This document shows positions 35,529 through 44,196 of a stretch of DNA of 64,000 bases, one piece after another. The DNA is taken from NCBI RefSeq assembly GCF_000746275.1, contig NZ_KN050832.1, positions 1,488 through 65,487 of the forward strand, given 5' to 3'. Each line of letters opens with the position of its first letter. The stretch's first letter is position 1. The notes beneath the pieces were generated by a model. That model was not told the origin of the DNA, ran no database searches, and saw nothing but the letters and a program-made list of their open reading frames with translations. The stretch is from Thermopetrobacter sp. TC1 (lineage in GTDB: Bacteria; Pseudomonadota; Alphaproteobacteria; Rhizobiales; Aestuariivirgaceae). A program made the translations under genes and the position numbers.

Positions 35529-36458
35529 TCACTGCTGCTGCGCGCCGTCTTCCGCACCGGCCTTCGCCCGTGCCGCCCCGCGTCCGGCAAGCGGGCCTTC
35601 CAGGGAGTTGTCGAAGTAGCGGAAGAATTCCGAACGCGGCTCCAGCAGCATGGTGGTGCCCTTGGTCAGGCTCTGGTCATAGGCCTTCATGGAACGCCAG
35701 AAGGCGAAGAAATCCTCGTCCTGGCTGAAGGCCTCGGCGAAGATGCGGTTGCGCTCCGCATCGCCCTGACCGCGGATGATCTCCGCCTCCTTCTGCGCAT
35801 TGGCGATCAGCTCCACCTTCTGCCGGTCGGCCTCGGCGCGGATGCGGGCGGCCTTGGCCCGGCCTTCCGCGCGCAGCTCCGCCGCCTCGGCATAGCGCTC
35901 CGCATTCATGCGCTTGTAGGTGTCGTTGAGCACCTCCGGCAGAAGGTCGGTGCGGCGGATGCGCACATCGACAATATCAATGCCCAGATCCTTTGCTTCC
36001 GGCCGCACCATGGAAGCAATCTCGCGCATCATCGCCTCACGGTCCTTCGACAGGGCGGCATCGAAGGTGCGCCGGCCGTAGACCGCGCGTAAGGCCGCCT
36101 CGATGCGCGGCTCCAGCCGGCTTTGCGCCCGCCTGAGCGAGGCGCCCACGCGCTCCAGGAACAGGCGCGGATTGACCACCTTCAGCACGGTGATGGCATC
36201 CACCAGATAGCGCCGCCCGTCCACCACCTGCACCGCCCGGTCAGGCGTGTCGAAAAAGAGGACGCGATCATCGATGCGCACCAGCTCATCCAAAACCGGC
36301 ACCTTGAAATAAAGGCCGGGCTCGTGAATTTCCTTCTGGATCTTGCCGAAGCGCACGATCACCACCTGCTCGCGCTCATCGACGACGAAGGTCGCCGAAT
36401 AGACGAGCACCGCCAGCACGGCGAGAATGACGAGAAGAAAGCCTTTCATTCCGTTCAT
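35529..36458 (-). CDS. hflC: HflC, SPFH-domain modulator of FtsH
   Basis: Inner-membrane partner of HflK; the complex surrounds FtsH and limits its proteolysis of membrane proteins. 309 residues: an N-terminal membrane helix ('FLLVILAVLAVLVYSATFVV'), the SPFH/band-7 domain ('EREQVVIVRFGKIQKEIHEPGLYFKVPVLDELVRIDDRVLFFDTP') and a coiled coil ('RAEGRAKAARIRAEADRQKVELIANAQKEAEIIRGQGDAERN'). Overlaps the end of hflK by 4 bases (ATGA). Confidence 0.95.
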   Translation of the reverse strand: MNGMKGFLLVILAVLAVLVYSATFVVDEREQVVIVRFGKIQKEIHEPGLYFKVPVLDELVRIDDRVLFFDTPDRAVQVVDGRRYLVDAITVLKVVNPRLFLERVGASLRRAQSRLEPRIEAALRAVYGRRTFDAALSKDREAMMREIASMVRPEAKDLGIDIVDVRIRRTDLLPEVLNDTYKRMNAERYAEAAELRAEGRAKAARIRAEADRQKVELIANAQKEAEIIRGQGDAERNRIFAEAFSQDEDFFAFWRSMKAYDQSLTKGTTMLLEPRSEFFRYFDNSLEGPLAGRGAARAKAGAEDGAQQQ

Positions 36459-37600
36459 GGCTGACCTCCCTCACCGGGGGTGACAGGGCGCATCACCGGC
36501 CGCGCCGGTGCATTGCTGATCGGCCTGCTCGTCCCTTGTCCGGCCTCATTGAGCGGCAGGAAGGGCAGAACGCCCGAGGCCTTCTCGCCATCGAGAATGA
36601 ACTTCCGCGCCCGCGACATGATCCGCTCCATGGTCTCCAGATACAGGCGCCGCCGCGTCACATCCGGCGCCTTGCGATATTCCTTCAGCACCTGCAGAAA
36701 GCGCGCCGCCTCACCCTTGGCCTCGGCCACCACCTTGGCCTTGTAGGCCTTGGCCTGCTCCACGATCTGGGCCGCGCGTCCGCGCGCCTCGCCGAGGATG
36801 CGGTTGCGATAGCGCTCCGCCTCGCGGATGAACTGATCCTGGTTCTGCTCAGCACGCTGCACTTCCTCGAAGGCGTCGATCACCTGCCGCGGCGGATCGG
36901 CCTTCTCCAGCTGCACGGAGGTGACCTGAATGCCCGCCTTGTAGGCATCGAGCGTCTTCTGGATCAGGTCGCGCACTTCCTCCTGAACCTGCACGCGCCC
37001 GCGGGTGCGGATCTCTTCCGCCGGCGTGCGGCCCACCACCTCGCGCATGGCGCTTTCCGCCACCATCCGCGCCAAAAGCTCCGGCTCGCGCACGTTGAAC
37101 AGATAGTCCTCCGGATCACGGATGCGCCACAGCACCGTGAACTTGATGTCCACGATGTTCTGGTCTCCGGCCAGCATCAGGCTTTCGTCATCCGTGCTGC
37201 CGAAGGAGAGCTTGTTTTCCTTGGCCACCTTCGGCCGCTCCACCGTCTCGATCGGCCACAGCGCAAAATGCAGGCCCGGCCCCGTGGTGCGGTTGTATTT
37301 GCCGAAGCGCAGAACCACGCCGGCCTCATCCGGCTGCACGCGGTAGAAGGAGTTCAGCCCCCAGATGACGGCAAGCACCGCCACGATCAGCAGTGCGACC
37401 ATCTTTCCGCTCTGGCCGCTGCCACCGCGCCCGCCGCTGCCGCCGCCAAAGACGTCGCGCAGCTTCTCCTGACCCTTACGCAACAATTCGTCGAGATCCG
37501 GCGGAGTGCCGCCTCCCGACGGGCGCTTCGGCCCCTCGCCCCACGGCCCCTGTCCCCAGGGACCGCCGGAGTTGCCACCACCTTGTGAATTCCACGGCAT
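36455..37600 (-). CDS. hflK: HflK, SPFH-domain modulator of FtsH
   Basis: Pairs with HflC. 381 residues: a Gly/Pro-rich cytoplasmic head ('MPWNSQGGGNSGGPWGQGPWG'), membrane helix ('MVALLIVAVLAVIWGLNSFY'), SPFH domain with 'VQPDEAGVVLRFGKYNRTTGPGLHFALWPIETV', and a coiled-coil region ending in 'FLQVLKEYRKAPDVTRRRLYLETMERIM'. This head is typical of HflK. First gene of the hflK-hflC-DUF2065-degP-like cluster. Confidence 0.95.
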   Translation of the reverse strand: MPWNSQGGGNSGGPWGQGPWGEGPKRPSGGGTPPDLDELLRKGQEKLRDVFGGGSGGRGGSGQSGKMVALLIVAVLAVIWGLNSFYRVQPDEAGVVLRFGKYNRTTGPGLHFALWPIETVERPKVAKENKLSFGSTDDESLMLAGDQNIVDIKFTVLWRIRDPEDYLFNVREPELLARMVAESAMREVVGRTPAEEIRTRGRVQVQEEVRDLIQKTLDAYKAGIQVTSVQLEKADPPRQVIDAFEEVQRAEQNQDQFIREAERYRNRILGEARGRAAQIVEQAKAYKAKVVAEAKGEAARFLQVLKEYRKAPDVTRRRLYLETMERIMSRARKFILDGEKASGVLPFLPLNEAGQGTSRPISNAPARPVMRPVTPGEGGQP

Positions 37601-37845
37601 GGGATCCTAAGTCCTGCTTGTATGTTCCTCTTCAGTCCGTGCCTTCTGTCGCAAGCCTTCAAAAAGCGTGAAATTGGCAAGGCCGCAAAGAGGCCCAATA
37701 TTGCCAGCTGTCGCAAGCAGGCTTGTCGTTTTTTCATTTGCACGAAAGCCCATGCGCACGGCATGGTTTCTCCCGTGCTCAATTGAGGCTTCCTGTATAG
37801 GATAGGGGGCCAAGGCAAGTCCATGAACAATATCGTAATGATCCC

Positions 37846-38913
37846 ATGAACCGGTCCATGCTCTCCCGCAGACAGCTTCTTGCCCGCGCTTCTGCCGCAG
37901 CGCTTATCAGCCTGCCTGCGCCCGCCGCCCTCATCACCACCGCACATGCCACATCAGCCGCGCCTTTCGGCCCGTGGCAGACGAAGCTTTTTGCCGATCA
38001 TCCGCTGGTTGGCCGCATTCTCGATGCGTCAACAAAGGCGGATATCGGCCTTTCCGCGCTTGAACGGCGCGTTGAGGAAAGTGCCCTGCTCATTCTCGGC
38101 GAGGTGCACGACAATCCGGATCATCATCGCATTCAGGCCCATCTCTTCACCCGCTTCGCGCAGAAGAGAAAGCGCCCGCCCGCGGCGGTGTTCGAGATGA
38201 TTCCCTATGATCTGCAGCCTAAGCTTGATGCCTTGCGCGAAAGAAAGCGCATCACCGCCGATGATGTCTTTGACGCCGTGGACTGGGATCATTCCGGCTG
38301 GCCATCACGCGACATCTATCGCCCGATCATGCAGGCGGTGCTTGCCGCAAACGCACCGATCATCGCCGCCGGCCTGCCGCGCAAGCGTATCAAGGCCTTA
38401 ATCGACCGCCCCGACAGCGCCGTCAGCCGCCAGGAAATCGGCATTCTGCGCCTGGGCCCCCTGCCGGATGAACTGCAACAAGCCCTGGAACGGGACATCG
38501 TGAAAAGCCATTGCGACATGATTTCCCGCGAAACCGCCCGCAAGATGAGCTTCGTGCAGCGCATGCGCGATGCGCTTCTTGCCCGTCACCTCGCCCTTGC
38601 CCACGCAAGAGAGGGCAGCGCCGCCCTCATCTGCGGAAACGGCCATGCCCGCAAGGACTGGGCCGTGCCCTTCTACATCAAGCGTCAGCGCAAGGGGGCC
38701 TATTTCGGTCCGCAGGGCAAGCGCTTATCACCCCCCGACCCGCTGGTGATCTGGCAGGCGGAGGCGCGCAAGGATGCCAGGGATGTCGCGGATCTCCTGC
38801 CCGAGGGCGCGGAGCCGGCAAAACTCGCCGATATCGTCATCATAACCCCGCGGGCGAAACGCAAGGATCAGTGCGAGGAATTCCGCCGCTTCATGCAGCG
38901 CAAGCGCAAGTGA
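37846..38913 (+). CDS. ChaN-family (haem-binding uptake, Tiki superfamily) exported protein
   Basis: 355 residues with a twin-arginine type signal ('MLSRRQLLARASAAALISLP') and the ChaN domain: 'LLILGEVHDNPDHHRIQAHLF' (Glu-x-His-Asp-Asn motif), 'AAVFEMIPYDLQ', 'AVDWDHSGWPSRDIYRPIMQAVLAANAPIIAAGLPRK' and 'ALICGNGHARKDWAVPFYI'. ChaN-type proteins bind haem or act like metalloproteases; which applies here is unknown. Divergent from hflK; an ATG four codons later is also possible. Confidence 0.82.
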   Translation: MNRSMLSRRQLLARASAAALISLPAPAALITTAHATSAAPFGPWQTKLFADHPLVGRILDASTKADIGLSALERRVEESALLILGEVHDNPDHHRIQAHLFTRFAQKRKRPPAAVFEMIPYDLQPKLDALRERKRITADDVFDAVDWDHSGWPSRDIYRPIMQAVLAANAPIIAAGLPRKRIKALIDRPDSAVSRQEIGILRLGPLPDELQQALERDIVKSHCDMISRETARKMSFVQRMRDALLARHLALAHAREGSAALICGNGHARKDWAVPFYIKRQRKGAYFGPQGKRLSPPDPLVIWQAEARKDARDVADLLPEGAEPAKLADIVIITPRAKRKDQCEEFRRFMQRKRK

Positions 38914-39085
38914 TGGCGCTTCTTTACCGCAGGATTGCGACGCGAAGGAGCATCCCGTCAACTTTTCAGCACCAGAATACCCCCCATTCCATCCAAGGCG
39001 AAAATTACAAATCTTTACGGATAACCCCAAACCATATACAATCATAGGGAGATATCACTAACTTAAAAGACAGCGGGTCTTCAAT

Positions 39086-39724
39086 TTGCCGGGGAACCAC
39101 GGTTTCGCCAGGGCCTTATGCATGGTCCTTCTTTTTCTTCCGCCTTCAAGCGCGTGGGCGGAGGAAGATCCGGCATGGCGTATGGGGGCATTCTGGGCGA
39201 TCTGGGCAGAAACCAATTTGCCTGAGTTGCCTTATAAGGCCCTATCCGGCAAGCTTGAGTTTCATGGTGCGCATCTCTCATCGCTTGAATTGTCGCGCAC
39301 GGTGGTTCCCGAATTCACCATTCCCACGCCGTTCGGGGATTGGCAGGGACATCGTCTGGAACTGGCGGGACAGGTGATCAAGCACTGGGGCAAGCAGAAA
39401 CATACGGAACTGACCGGTGCCCTGATCTGGCGCACGCCGGATTGGCTCTTCATTGATGCGATGTCCATGAATTTTGCATTGGGAAGTGGCCTCTCCTATG
39501 CCTTCAAACGGCCGAAATTTGAAAAGGGGGCGGAGGGTATTCGTGGCCATAATTCACGACGTCTCCAGTTTTACATCCTCACGGAGCTGGAATTGACGCC
39601 AACACCTGCACCAGACTGGCATCTCGTTTTTCGCCTTCACCATCGCTCGGGAATTTGGGGGCTCATCAGTCCGCGCAAGACGGGCTCCAATTATCTCGGC
39701 GTGGGACTGCGCCATGATTTCTGA
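39086..39724 (+). CDS. PagL/acyloxyacyl-hydrolase-like outer-membrane protein
   Basis: 212 residues with a signal peptide ('LCMVLLFLPPSSAWAEED') and alternating beta strands ending in a C-terminal Phe ('NYLGVGLRHDF'), as in outer-membrane barrels. The segment 'LVFRLHHRSGIWGL' near the end carries the His-x-Ser motif used by the PagL lipid A 3-O-deacylase family. The assignment is moderate since only the C-terminal part is clear. The start could be TTG (used here, good signal charge) or the ATG 12 codons later; no strong ribosome binding site for either. Confidence 0.62.
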   Translation: MPGNHGFARALCMVLLFLPPSSAWAEEDPAWRMGAFWAIWAETNLPELPYKALSGKLEFHGAHLSSLELSRTVVPEFTIPTPFGDWQGHRLELAGQVIKHWGKQKHTELTGALIWRTPDWLFIDAMSMNFALGSGLSYAFKRPKFEKGAEGIRGHNSRRLQFYILTELELTPTPAPDWHLVFRLHHRSGIWGLISPRKTGSNYLGVGLRHDF

Positions 39725-39791
39725 CAGCCCTTACCCTCAACGCTCATGGGTGGCCCGGCGTGATGCGCCTGCGCCCCTCGTCAGGATGAAA

Positions 39792-40040
39792 TCACCGGCC
39801 CTTTGCCCGGGCCTTCTTCTCGGCCTCCAGCACGGAAAGCGGTGCATCGGGCGTGCGCGTGCAAAACCATTTCGACGGCGCCTTGGCCACGCCCTTCACC
39901 GCCTTTTCGGCAAACCGCCGCCGTTTTTCGCATACTGCAAGCGACGGATAGGCCCTCGGGCTCCATCCCGCCGGCTTCACCTCCGCCCCCGGTGTCCAGA
40001 CGCCATTGAGCAGAATGTAGACCACAAGCCAGTATTTCAT
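39792..40040 (-). CDS. Small conserved exported/anchored protein, function unknown
   Basis: 82 residues: short hydrophobic N-terminus ('MKYWLVVYILLNGVWTPG'), then 'GWSPRAYPSLAVCEKRRRFAEKAV' and 'PSKWFCTRTPDAP' with two Cys. This resembles a small alphaproteobacterial family of the form 'WxPxxYxSxxxCxxRxxFA...WxC'. No function is known to me. Convergent with the PagL-like gene; start at ATG without a clear Shine-Dalgarno. Confidence 0.6.
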   Translation of the reverse strand: MKYWLVVYILLNGVWTPGAEVKPAGWSPRAYPSLAVCEKRRRFAEKAVKGVAKAPSKWFCTRTPDAPLSVLEAEKKARAKGR

Positions 40041-40155
40041 GGCTTTTGATGATGCTTTGGTTCTCGTGCGCTTTGAGGCCGCTTGCGGCCTCTCATGATC
40101 CGGCCTTTGTAAGGCCATGCCCCGCCGGGATCGTCAAGGCCCTGCGCCCGCCGCT

Positions 40156-40473
40156 TCAAGACTTTGCAGCGCCGCTGATGATGGCGATGCGGAAATGCCC
40201 GGCTGGCGTTTGCGCCATCTCCTTGAGCGCATGACCCTTTTCCGAGCACCATACGCGCACGTCCTCGCCGCATGGCGGATAGGAAACGAGCAAATCGATG
40301 CGCGCCCCCGCACCGATGTCCGCCACCGCCCGATTGATCTCCAACAGATACCCGGGACAGGTCTGACCGCGTACATCAACGACCCAGCCCGCTCCCTCGC
40401 GCCACACACGCGTGCGCGTTTGGGGGCGCCGGCCGTGCAGCCAGCGGCGGATTCTGTCAAGGGGTGAAGGCAT
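40156..40473 (-). CDS. TusA-like sulfur-carrier protein with altered CPxP motif
   Basis: 105 residues with an N-terminal basic extension and a TusA-like fold: 'WVVDVRGQTCPGYLLEINRAVADIGAGARIDLLVS', where the family has DxRGxxCPxPL. The conserved Cys and first Pro remain but the second Pro is replaced (CPGY). A second part 'YPPCGEDVRVWCSEKGHAL' adds two Cys. A sulfur-transfer role is plausible but the loss of CPxP is unusual. GGAG lies nine bases before the ATG. Downstream of thyA, 58 bases apart on the same strand. Confidence 0.68.
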   Translation of the reverse strand: MPSPLDRIRRWLHGRRPQTRTRVWREGAGWVVDVRGQTCPGYLLEINRAVADIGAGARIDLLVSYPPCGEDVRVWCSEKGHALKEMAQTPAGHFRIAIISGAAKS

Positions 40474-40531
40474 GGCGCATCGCTCCGTTCCGCCATGCAG
40501 GATAGCACACCCCCCATGACACCGCCAGCGC

Positions 40532-41326
40532 TCACACCGCCACCGGCGCTTTGATGTGCGGATGCGGATCGTAGCCGATGATCTCGAAATCCTCGAAGCG
40601 GAAATCGTCAATGTCCTTCACCTCTCGCCGGATGTTCAGCCGCGGTAATGGCCGAGGCGTACGCGCAAGCTGGGTGCGCGCCTGCTCAAGGTGATTGAGA
40701 TAGAGATGCGCATCGCCCAGGGTATGAATGAATTCGCCAGGTTTGAGCCCTGTGATATGCGCGATCATGTGCGTGAGCAGGGCGTAGGAAGCGATGTTGA
40801 ATGGCACGCCGAGAAAGATATCGGCGCTGCGCTGATAGAGCTGACAGGAAAGCTTTCCTTCCGCCACATAGAACTGAAACAGCAGATGACAGGGCGGCAG
40901 CGCCATTTTGTCCAGCTCCGCCACATTCCAGGCGGAAACGATGATGCGCCGCGAATCCGGCGTGTTGCGGATCTGCTCGATCACTTCGGCGATCTGATCG
41001 ATATGCCCGCCGTCACACGTGGGCCAGCTGCGCCATTGCTTGCCGTAGATGGGGCCGAGGTCGCCGTTTTCATCCGCCCATTCATCCCAGATGGTCACGC
41101 CGTTCTCATTCAGCCAGCGGATGTTGGTATCGCCGCGCAAAAACCAGAGAAGCTCATAGATGATGGAGCGGATGTGCAGCTTCTTGGTGGTCAGCAGCGG
41201 AAAGCCTTCCGCAAGATCAAAGCGCATCTGCCAGCCGAAGATGCTGCGGGTGCCGGTGCCGGTGCGGTCGCTTTTCTCCACCCCGTGCTCCAGCACGTGG
41301 CGCATCAGCTCAAGATACTGGCGCAT
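40532..41326 (-). CDS. thyA: Thymidylate synthase
   Basis: Methylates dUMP to dTMP with methylenetetrahydrofolate. At 264 residues it has the ThyA length and motifs: '[20 protein letters not shown]', '[10 protein letters not shown]', the active-site Cys in '[14 protein letters not shown]', '[26 protein letters not shown]' and '[13 protein letters not shown]'. A folate-dependent ThyA rather than ThyX. No folA (dihydrofolate reductase) follows within the window, where it often does. Confidence 0.97.
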   Translation of the reverse strand: MRQYLELMRHVLEHGVEKSDRTGTGTRSIFGWQMRFDLAEGFPLLTTKKLHIRSIIYELLWFLRGDTNIRWLNENGVTIWDEWADENGDLGPIYGKQWRSWPTCDGGHIDQIAEVIEQIRNTPDSRRIIVSAWNVAELDKMALPPCHLLFQFYVAEGKLSCQLYQRSADIFLGVPFNIASYALLTHMIAHITGLKPGEFIHTLGDAHLYLNHLEQARTQLARTPRPLPRLNIRREVKDIDDFRFEDFEIIGYDPHPHIKAPVAV

Positions 41327-41461
41327 CGGCTTTTCGCTTCCCTGCCTGCGGACATGAAGAGATTCCTGCCGGGCAAAAGCAACCGACAGGAATCGGGCCT
41401 CTCATGCGGATATTCAAAGCGGGCCGGCGCCCCCGGTTCCTGACGAAAACGCCGGGAGTGA

Positions 41462-41782
41462 TCAGGCCAGCTTGTCCATGGTGTTGGTGGCCTTGGCCAG
41501 CAGATAGTAGAAGGTGACGCGCTGCTTGTTGCGGTCGCCCTTCATCTGCTCGCACACCTTCTTCACTGCCTCATCAGCAGCGGCGGCATCAAGCCCGAGC
41601 TTCTTGGTGCAAAAGCCCTTGCGCACTCGATCCAGCTCCTTGTCATCGGAGCAGGAGACCAGGGAGGCATCGCGCGACCGCAGGGCAATGCCGAGATATT
41701 TCACGATGGTCTCCACCGCCTTCTCGTTGGGATTGGAATCGTAGCGCTTCACATCGTCGAGATATTTGGAAATGTCGGCCAT
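41462..41782 (-). CDS. DUF2853 family protein
   Basis: 106 residues, acidic and helical: 'MADISKYLDDVKRYDSNPNEKAVETIVKYLGIALRSRDASLVSCSD', then 'VRKGFCTKKLGL' and 'QRVTFYYLLAKAT'. This matches DUF2853, a cytoplasmic family without known function found in alphaproteobacteria and Bacteroidetes. Single gene. Confidence 0.8.
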   Translation of the reverse strand: MADISKYLDDVKRYDSNPNEKAVETIVKYLGIALRSRDASLVSCSDDKELDRVRKGFCTKKLGLDAAAADEAVKKVCEQMKGDRNKQRVTFYYLLAKATNTMDKLA

Positions 41783-42106
41783 GAGGCTGATCCTCCTTCC
41801 AAGCGTGCGGCGGGAGCTGCCCCCGTCCTTTTCAGTTTGCCCCTGGCGCCGCCGCCTGCTGCCGTGCGCGAAGGCAGAGGTTGCGCGCCGCTTCTTTTTC
41901 TCCCGGCCAGCGACTCGGGAGTGCCGGAAGGGAATCTAGCCCGTTTGCACAAATCCTGCAAAGTTTCCGCACTCAAAGGGGTGGAAAACTTCTCCGATCT
42001 TCCCATCTAAGGACTGAAAGCCTCAAAGCGCCTCAGCAAGGTGCGAAAAAGAGGGGCTCTTTGGGATTTATGGGAAACCTGAAGGCAACAAGGGAGGGTG
42101 GAAAGC
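41783..42106. other. Intergenic region, divergent promoters
   Basis: About 320 bases between DUF2853 and the PEBP gene. No gene or clear regulatory motif seen. Confidence 0.45.
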
Positions 42107-42619
42107 ATGCGGATCTATTCGCCCGATTTCGCCTATGGCACGGAGATCCCCGAGCGTTACACCTGTGAGGGCGAGGACATCTCTCCGCCGCTCGTTTTCG
42201 AGGCCGTTCCGCGTCAGGCCAAGAGCCTTGCCCTCATTGTCGAGGATCCCGACGCGCCCGATCCCGAAAATCCGCAGCGCATCTGGACCCACTGGGTAGT
42301 GCACAACATCCCGCCCATGTACGAGCTGGATCCGCTGGAGCCGGAGTGTCTGAAGAAGGGCGCCAGCGGCAGTGACATGCCGGAAGGCGCGGTGGAAGGC
42401 TACAATGACTGGGAAAAGATTGGCTATGGCGGCCCCTGCCCGCCCATTGGCCGGCACCGTTATTTCTTCAAGCTCTACGCGCTGGACACCACGCTGCCTG
42501 ACAAGCCCATGACGCGCGAGGAGCTGCTTGCGGCCATGGAGGGGCATATCCTCGAAAAAGCCGAGACCATGGGCACCTACCGCAAGCGCAAGACGGAGGA
42601 AACCGCCGAAGCGGCTTAA
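42107..42619 (+). CDS. YbhB/YbcL family (PEBP/Raf-kinase-inhibitor-like) protein
   Basis: 170 residues of the phosphatidylethanolamine-binding-protein fold: 'YTCEGEDISPPLVFEAVP', 'LALIVEDPDAPDPENPQRIWTHWVVHNIPP' (the D-P-D-A-P plus H-W motif) and 'GYGGPCPPIGRHRYFFKLYALD'. These form the small ligand pocket. The function in bacteria is unsettled. No signal peptide, so cytoplasmic. The ATG follows AGGGAGGG; a GTG three codons earlier is less likely. Followed by a terminator. Confidence 0.92.
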   Translation: MRIYSPDFAYGTEIPERYTCEGEDISPPLVFEAVPRQAKSLALIVEDPDAPDPENPQRIWTHWVVHNIPPMYELDPLEPECLKKGASGSDMPEGAVEGYNDWEKIGYGGPCPPIGRHRYFFKLYALDTTLPDKPMTREELLAAMEGHILEKAETMGTYRKRKTEETAEAA

Positions 42620-42653
42620 AATCCTTGCGTCTCACCGCTGTTGAAACCACCGG

Positions 42654-42684
42654 CCGGAACGGGAGGCTCCCGTTCCGGATTTTT
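42654..42684 (+). terminator. Terminator of the PEBP-family gene
   Basis: CCGGAACGGG/CCCGTTCCGG, a 10-bp stem with a 5-base loop, followed by ATTTTT. Confidence 0.85.
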
Positions 42685-42767
42685 AATGCCATTTTATTTC
42701 AGTTGGATACGCGGCACCCCTTAACCGCCCCCTTCAGGGGAAAGCCAGATAAGACGCCTTTTTGGCC

Positions 42768-43580
42768 TCACAAGCCCTCATAGGGAATATTCAGCACATG
42801 GCCGCAGTGCTTGCAGTGGCTGGCGTCCGGGTCGTGATAGAGAAGCCCGCACTGCGGACAGCGATAGCGCACCTTGCGCGGCCGGAAAATGGCCTGCACC
42901 AGCCGCAGGAACAGGGCGGCACCAAAGGCCATCATGCCCACCGCCAGCAGACGCCCGCCCGTTCCCACCAGCACGATGTCGCCAAAGCCGGTGGTCGTCA
43001 GCGTTGTCACGGTGAAATAAAGCGCATCGATGTAGTTGTTGATGGCCGGATTGACCGGAGCCTGAAAGGTATAGACTAGGGCCGAGACCACAAAGACATA
43101 GACCACCAGATTGACCGAGGCGTTGATAACCTGCTCGTTGCGCCGGAAAAACGGCCATTCCGCCCGTAAGGAGTTGAGCATGTGATAGCTGCGCAACAGC
43201 CTCAGGGCCCGCAAGATCCGCAGATAGGCCAGGTTCTCCACGATAAAGGTGCCAAGCAGCGAGATGATGACGATCACATCCGCCCATGTTGAAGGCAGGG
43301 TGAAGAACCGGCGCAGGCTTCTGGCGATCCACAGCCGCGCCAGAAAATCCAGCGCGATCAGCACGGCAAAGACGATATCCGCCGCCCTCAGCCACGGGGC
43401 GCGATGGATGAAGGAGACAACGAGGAAATAGGTGATGGTCACCGCATCGAAAATGAGCAGGGCGACGCGAAACCGCCTGGCCTGCCGCGACCGCCCTTCA
43501 TAAAGCAGCCGCACCTTCCGCCGAAGCGCGGCGAGGCCCGTCTCCCCATCACCGGCGGGTTTTCTTTTTCCCGTATTCAT
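42768..43580 (-). CDS. Voltage-gated-type potassium channel with C-terminal zinc ribbon
   Basis: 270 residues. The membrane part includes helices for S1-S3, an S4-like segment with regular arginines ('RILRALRLLRSYHMLNSLR'), then S5, a pore helix and a filter 'TTLTTTGFGDIVL' followed by S6. The filter TTGFGD is a K+ channel variant. The C-terminus is a zinc-ribbon-like knuckle ('CPQCGLLYHDPDASHCKHCG'), unusual for channels. It overlaps the end of hicB by 4 bases (ATGA), so it is translated with the antitoxin. Confidence 0.8.
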   Translation of the reverse strand: MNTGKRKPAGDGETGLAALRRKVRLLYEGRSRQARRFRVALLIFDAVTITYFLVVSFIHRAPWLRAADIVFAVLIALDFLARLWIARSLRRFFTLPSTWADVIVIISLLGTFIVENLAYLRILRALRLLRSYHMLNSLRAEWPFFRRNEQVINASVNLVVYVFVVSALVYTFQAPVNPAINNYIDALYFTVTTLTTTGFGDIVLVGTGGRLLAVGMMAFGAALFLRLVQAIFRPRKVRYRCPQCGLLYHDPDASHCKHCGHVLNIPYEGL

Positions 43581-44020
43581 GCCGTTTCGGCATGGTCTTC
43601 TAGGGTGGAGATGACCAAGCGGCCGCCAAGGGCCTGTATGGCCCGCTCAAGACGTGAAAGGGATGTCTTGTGATCGGGGTCGAGCATGCGGCGAACCACC
43701 TTTTCATCCACACCAAGTTTTCTGGCCAAGGCGGACTTGGACAGGCCGGAGCGACGCCAAAGGGCAATGAGAGCGAGCTTGGCGGCAACGGACGCAGGCA
43801 CGGCAATCGCCTCCAGCCCGTCTTGTAATGGAGAGGGAGCCGGCAGAGGTTCGTCATCCTGTACGCGGGCGAGCAAGGCCACCGCCAAGGCATCCTCGGC
43901 CATGGCGCGCGCCTCTTTCCGGTCCTGACCGCCCGTGATGGCTTCCGGCACATCAGGGAAGGTCACAAGAATCCCTCCATCAGGATCCTTCTCAAATTTT
44001 GCCGGATAGACAAACTGCAT
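43577..44020 (-). CDS. hicB: HicB-type antitoxin with C-terminal HTH
   Basis: Antitoxin and autorepressor. 147 residues: an N-terminal HicB fold ('MQFVYPAKFEKDPDGGILVTFPDVPEAITGGQDRKEARAMAEDALAVAL') and a C-terminal helix-turn-helix ('SKSALARKLGVDEKVVRRMLDPDHKTSLSRLERAIQALG'). The ATG follows GAGG by eight bases and begins at the HicB fold. Its partner hicA lies upstream but is separated by a MITE. The stop overlaps the channel gene start. Confidence 0.9.
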   Translation of the reverse strand: MQFVYPAKFEKDPDGGILVTFPDVPEAITGGQDRKEARAMAEDALAVALLARVQDDEPLPAPSPLQDGLEAIAVPASVAAKLALIALWRRSGLSKSALARKLGVDEKVVRRMLDPDHKTSLSRLERAIQALGGRLVISTLEDHAETA

Positions 44021-44050
44021 ATCACATACCTCACTGTTCTGTATTGAATC

Positions 44051-44185
44051 CACATGACACGACATCCGCATCGCCACCCCAAAGATCAGCCGGTATCCAA
44101 GACCACTCTCTCATGCATGTGTGGCACAAGTTCCGCTGATCTTTGGGGTGACGAGATAAATGACAACAGGATGTCGTGCAGTGTG
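44051..44185 (+). mobile_element. MITE of family A (copy 5) between hicA and hicB
   Basis: Exactly 135 bp, TIRs CACATGACACGACAT and ATGTCGTGCAGTGTG. It is older and diverged: no target duplication remains (TATTGAATC and GCAAAGTTG flank it). Its arms CACCCCAAAGATCAGC (44,075-44,090) and GCTGATCTTTGGGGTG (44,135-44,150) pair perfectly over 16 bp, whereas in other copies each arm is itself a hairpin. It lies 11 bases past the hicA stop and 30 before the hicB start. Confidence 0.72.
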
Positions 44186-44196
44186 GCAAAGTTGTT

